Below, piece after piece: positions 6,645-8,303 of a DNA stretch of 8,303 nt. A model generated the notes under the pieces. That model ran no database searches. It was given only the letters and a program-made list of their open reading frames with translations, and was not told the origin of the DNA. Position 1 is the first letter of the stretch. Every line of letters starts with the position of its first letter. The stretch lies in the NCBI GenBank assembly GCA_019237515.1, contig JAFAGX010000505.1, positions 1 through 8,303 on the forward strand, written 5' to 3'. Source of the stretch: Acidobacteriaceae bacterium (GTDB taxonomy: Bacteria; Acidobacteriota; Terriglobia; Terriglobales; SbA1). Both the position numbers and the translations under genes were made by a program.

Positions 6645-6755
6645 TCACCTCGCGATTGCAGCGAGTGACGGTGTGTCCATGGTTTCCAGAAGATTCATAT
6701 AGGCCATGATCAAGATCTCCTGGAGTGTGAGCCCGGTTTGCTTAATGCGCCACAT
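6645..6755 (-). CDS. Possible 36-residue small protein downstream of paralog 2
   Basis: Fifteen bases after the activator stop on the minus strand, an ATG at 6755 opens a 36-codon frame starting MWRIKQTGLTLQEILIMAYM and ending in TGA at 6647-6645. AGGGA lies 5 bases before the ATG. The composition (alternating L, I, M with E, Q and T) is compatible with an amphipathic helix, unlike random out-of-frame sequence in this window. The ORF ends 3 bases from the stop codon of the convergent His-rich gene. It is not present after paralog 1. No family is recognised; chance cannot be excluded. An alternative 16-codon frame starts at ATG 6760 with closer SD spacing. Confidence 0.35.
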   Translation of the reverse strand: MWRIKQTGLTLQEILIMAYMNLLETMDTPSLAAIAR

Positions 6756-6770
6756 AACATTCCCTTTTGA

Positions 6771-7712
6771 TCAGAACTGCGGACGGACCGGGATCCTCAA
6801 TTTGCGGATGCGATAAGCCAGGGTGGTCCGTTTCATTCCAAGTTTGGTGGCCGCGCCATTCGGTCCGCCGGTGACCCAATTCGATTCTTTGAGGGCGCGG
6901 AGCACGTGCTCCCGTTCCATCTCTTCGAGGGTCGATAACTGGGTTTGTGGACCTTCAACCGCCTCATGTGTCAACTCATCCACCGGAGCGCGGAGCGAGC
7001 TTCCGGGGGAAAGGATGACAGCTCTCTCAATGAAGTTCTGCAACTCTCGCACATTGCCTGGCCAGGCGTAATTTGTCAGCGCTTCCATGGTGCGGGTTGG
7101 AATAGTTTCGATATGCCGGTTCATTCGTTTGGCATTTTTGTCGATGAAATGCTGAACCAGTAGCGGTATATCTTCGGGACGTTCGCGCAATGAAGGAACA
7201 GTCAGCGGGAACACATGGATGCGGTAGTACAAATCGCTACGGAATGTTCCCTCTTCGACCATCTGCTTCAGGTCTCGGTGGGTGGCGGCTATTACGCGAA
7301 CGACCACTTGCTGAGTCCGCGTGCTGCCCAGCCGTTCAAATTCATGTTCCTGCAGGACCCGCAGCAGTTTCGCCTGTAGCTCGAGCGGAATATCGCCGAC
7401 TTCATCCAGGAACAAGGTCCCCTTGTCTGCCAGTTCGAAGCGGCCGGGCTTTCGCATGACGGCGCCGGTAAACGCGCCTTTTTCATGTCCGAACAATTCG
7501 CTTTCCAGCAAGCCGGAGGGTATCGCGGCACAATTCACCTTTATGAAGGGCCGATGACGTCGCGCGCTTCGATTGTGAATGGCTTGAGCGACGAGCTCTT
7601 TTCCGGTGCCCGTTTCGCCGTGAATCAGCACGCCGGCGTCGGTCGGAGCCACCACCTCCACTTGCCGCAGCACCCGTTGCAGGGCTTCGCTGCGGCCTAC
7701 GATTCCCTCAAA
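6771..7712 (-). repeat. Long direct repeat, copy 2 (AAA+ and HTH region of paralog 2)
   Basis: This is the second copy of the 942-base direct repeat. Homology stops abruptly at the FEGIVGRS codons on the 5' side and at the stop codon on the 3' side. The similarity is that of diverged paralogs rather than a recent duplication. Confidence 0.8.
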
Positions 7713-7865
7713 GCCTGGCACACTGCTTAGTTCTTCAGCGGAGTAATCCTTCTCCTCGAAACCGTCTAACGAGTCCGCTCCGCTGTACTGCCCTTCGAAC
7801 GGTACTTGTGGCTGTGTTTCGCCAAGAGGTGTTTGCGATGTCCATCCAAAGTTGATCGCGCTCAT
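6771..7865 (-). CDS. Sigma-54-dependent transcriptional activator (AAA+ / Fis HTH), paralog 2
   Basis: This 364-residue enhancer-binding protein has the same architecture as the gene at 75-1196: Walker A GETGTGKE (83-90), GAFTGA (130-135), Walker B ending D154-E155, FRSDLYYR (about 208-215), WPGNVREL (268-275) and the C-terminal Fis-type HTH (about 316-357). From FEGIVGRS onward the two proteins align for 313 residues without a gap, with about 51 differences by hand count. The HTH differs at only three positions, so both probably recognise related DNA sites. The N-terminus (residues 1-51, rich in E, D and G) is unrelated to that of paralog 1 and contains no known sensor domain. The start is firm: AAAGGAG lies 6 bases before ATG 7865, and an in-frame TGA lies 18 bases upstream. 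The gene is convergent with the His-rich gene and divergent from the STAS-like gene. Confidence 0.94.
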   Translation of the reverse strand: MSAINFGWTSQTPLGETQPQVPFEGQYSGADSLDGFEEKDYSAEELSSVPGFEGIVGRSEALQRVLRQVEVVAPTDAGVLIHGETGTGKELVAQAIHNRSARRHRPFIKVNCAAIPSGLLESELFGHEKGAFTGAVMRKPGRFELADKGTLFLDEVGDIPLELQAKLLRVLQEHEFERLGSTRTQQVVVRVIAATHRDLKQMVEEGTFRSDLYYRIHVFPLTVPSLRERPEDIPLLVQHFIDKNAKRMNRHIETIPTRTMEALTNYAWPGNVRELQNFIERAVILSPGSSLRAPVDELTHEAVEGPQTQLSTLEEMEREHVLRALKESNWVTGGPNGAATKLGMKRTTLAYRIRKLRIPVRPQF

Positions 7866-7963
7866 GTTCCACTCCTTTGCTCAAAGTCAAGGCACCTGAT
7901 TGACCATTTCGAAAATAAATTGAAGGCACGGCATTTAGCGCACTGGATCGCGATTGTGCCGTC

Positions 7964-7988
7964 ATGCCGATTGCTGAACCTTCGGCAT
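7964..7988. promoter_or_regulatory. Inverted repeat ATGCCGA / TCGGCAT
   Basis: ATGCCGA (7964-7970) and TCGGCAT (7982-7988) are perfect inverted repeats with an 11-base spacer. Related half-sites lie nearby (ACGGCAT near 7928-7934 and TGCCGT at 7957-7962), so the GGCAT/ATGCC unit occurs several times in this intergenic region. This pattern fits a cluster of protein binding sites better than a terminator, since no gene ends here. Confidence 0.35.
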
Positions 7989-8010
7989 TTTGCTGAAAGA
8001 CGAGGCGTGG

Positions 8011-8024
8011 GTCGGCGCGCCGAC
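8011..8024. promoter_or_regulatory. Perfect 14-bp palindrome, candidate operator
   Basis: GTCGGCGCGCCGAC reads identically on both strands. It lies 82 bases before the STAS-like start and 146 bases before the divergent activator start. Distance upstream and symmetry fit a dimeric regulator or an enhancer-binding-protein half-site pair. It may also be a chance GC-rich palindrome. Confidence 0.4.
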
Positions 8025-8086
8025 GATTGCCCGGCAACAGTTTACAAACGGTGCTCGAAATGCACTCTTTAAAGCAGCCGGAGCGT

Positions 8087-8105
8087 AAGGGAGGCCGAGC
8101 ACGAG
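8087..8105 (+). promoter_or_regulatory. Ribosome binding site of the STAS-like gene
   Basis: AAGGGAGG (8087-8094) is a strong Shine-Dalgarno sequence, with an 11-base spacer to ATG 8106. This is slightly longer than usual but acceptable, and it supports the start of a frame that otherwise runs off the window. Confidence 0.55.
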
Positions 8106-8303
8106 ATGTTCAAGATTGAAAGAGATTGCGATCGATGCGTGACTCGGCTGCGGCTGAGCGGCCGGATTCGTTCGGAGCTCATCCCCAGTATCCGATTGGA
8201 AATAGACGACGAGTACACCAGCAAGATTCTTGACTTGAGCGAGGTCACACTCGTAGACCTCGGGGTGGTTCGTTTCCTGATCAGCTGCGAAAATGAAGGC
8301 ATC
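8106..8303 (+). CDS. STAS-like domain protein, 5' part only
   Basis: From ATG 8106 the frame is open for 66 codons to the window edge, with no stop. The visible part begins MFKIERDCDRCVTRLRLSGR, then an alpha/beta pattern with KILDLSEVTLVDLGVVRFLI. A leading strand ending LSGRI, then an LDLS.VTLVD segment followed by a helix, is the pattern of STAS / anti-sigma-factor antagonist-like proteins, where residues near the LVD turn take part in switching. Full STAS domains are about 100 residues, so roughly a third is missing. The serine phosphorylated in SpoIIAA-type proteins is not clearly present (LVDLGVV here), so the fold may serve another role. It is divergently transcribed from the second sigma-54 activator and may be its target. 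Confidence 0.72.
   Translation, partial: MFKIERDCDRCVTRLRLSGRIRSELIPSIRLEIDDEYTSKILDLSEVTLVDLGVVRFLISCENEGI

Larger units (their letters stand above)
7866..8105. promoter_or_regulatory. Divergent regulatory region between paralog 2 and the STAS-like gene
   Basis: The 240 bases carry no convincing gene and must hold promoters for both directions. Minus strand: TGGTCAATCAGGTGCC (7906 to 7891) has the GG-N10-GC spacing of a sigma-54 promoter and TGC in the -12 element, but the -24 box otherwise departs from TGGCAC. It would start transcription near 7881, just before the activator's Shine-Dalgarno sequence. Plus strand: TTTACA (8041-8046) could be a -35, but no -10 stands at good distance. A 7-bp hairpin (7964-7988) and a 14-bp palindrome (8011-8024) suggest regulator binding. 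Confidence 0.45.

Noticed and set aside
6646..6666. CTCGC / GCGAG hairpin between convergent genes as a bidirectional terminator
   Set aside because: Only five base pairs and no U tract on either strand.
6109..6702. 197-codon plus-strand ORF overlapping the His-rich gene in another frame
   Set aside because: Low-complexity R/T/P/S composition without signal peptide or fold pattern. The overlapping frame has a signal peptide, a Shine-Dalgarno sequence and a structured C-terminal domain.
6739..6755. TGTGGCGCATTAAGCA on the minus strand as a sigma-54 promoter
   Set aside because: GG and GC are separated by 8 bases rather than 10, which sigma-54 does not tolerate.
75..7865. Composite transposon flanked by two long repeats
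   Set aside because: The repeats are functional diverged regulator genes without transposase, terminal inverted repeats or target-site duplications.
7806..8072. 88-codon plus-strand ORF across the activator start and the intergenic region
   Set aside because: It overlaps the N-terminal codons of paralog 2, lacks a ribosome binding site and has cysteine/arginine-rich random composition.

Overview
The window is about 8.3 kb of moderately GC-rich, densely coding bacterial DNA that is almost entirely signal transduction and transcription control. The protein style suggests a soil-type Gram-negative bacterium, most likely an acidobacterium. The evidence for this is the FhlA-like sigma-54 activators without a sensor domain, the cytoplasmic multi-PAS kinase with FixJ-like regulators, the His-rich exported protein and the STAS-like small protein. 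This assignment is inference from remembered family resemblance; no marker gene is present.

Layout. At 75-1196 (minus) lies a sigma-54-dependent activator (AAA+ domain plus Fis-type helix-turn-helix), closed by an intrinsic terminator at 20-54. A divergent intergenic region follows (about 1197-1623) with a possible sigma-70 promoter and a 19-codon leader ORF whose stop overlaps the next start. On the plus strand come a 967-residue soluble histidine kinase (1624-4527; GAF, four PAS-type segments, HisKA, HATPase), a single-domain receiver (4574-5005) and a FixJ/NarL-type response regulator (5174-5869). A histidine-rich secreted protein of unknown function follows (6060-6641). Convergent to it is a second sigma-54 activator (6771-7865, minus), perhaps with a tiny downstream ORF (6645-6755). 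A divergent 240-base region with palindromes then leads to the 5' part of a STAS-like gene (8106 to the window edge, plus).

How they may work together. The kinase and its two receivers look like a branched phosphotransfer module. The FixJ-like protein would be the DNA-binding output, and the lone receiver could be a phosphate sink, a competitor or a protein-interaction output. The two sigma-54 activators are close paralogs: about 84% identical by hand count over 313 gap-free residues, with unrelated N-termini. They lie in the same orientation on either side of the two-component genes and carry no receiver or GAF domain, so whatever controls them must act through the short variable N-terminus, expression level or a partner protein.

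Most notable observations: the flanking paralog pair; three exact 126-residue PAS repeats in the kinase; two Shine-Dalgarno-equipped in-frame starts for the first activator; the overlapping leader ORF; a perfect 14-bp palindrome before the STAS-like gene; and two small ORFs missed by length cut-offs. I found no CRISPR array, tRNA, rRNA, insertion sequence or phage gene.
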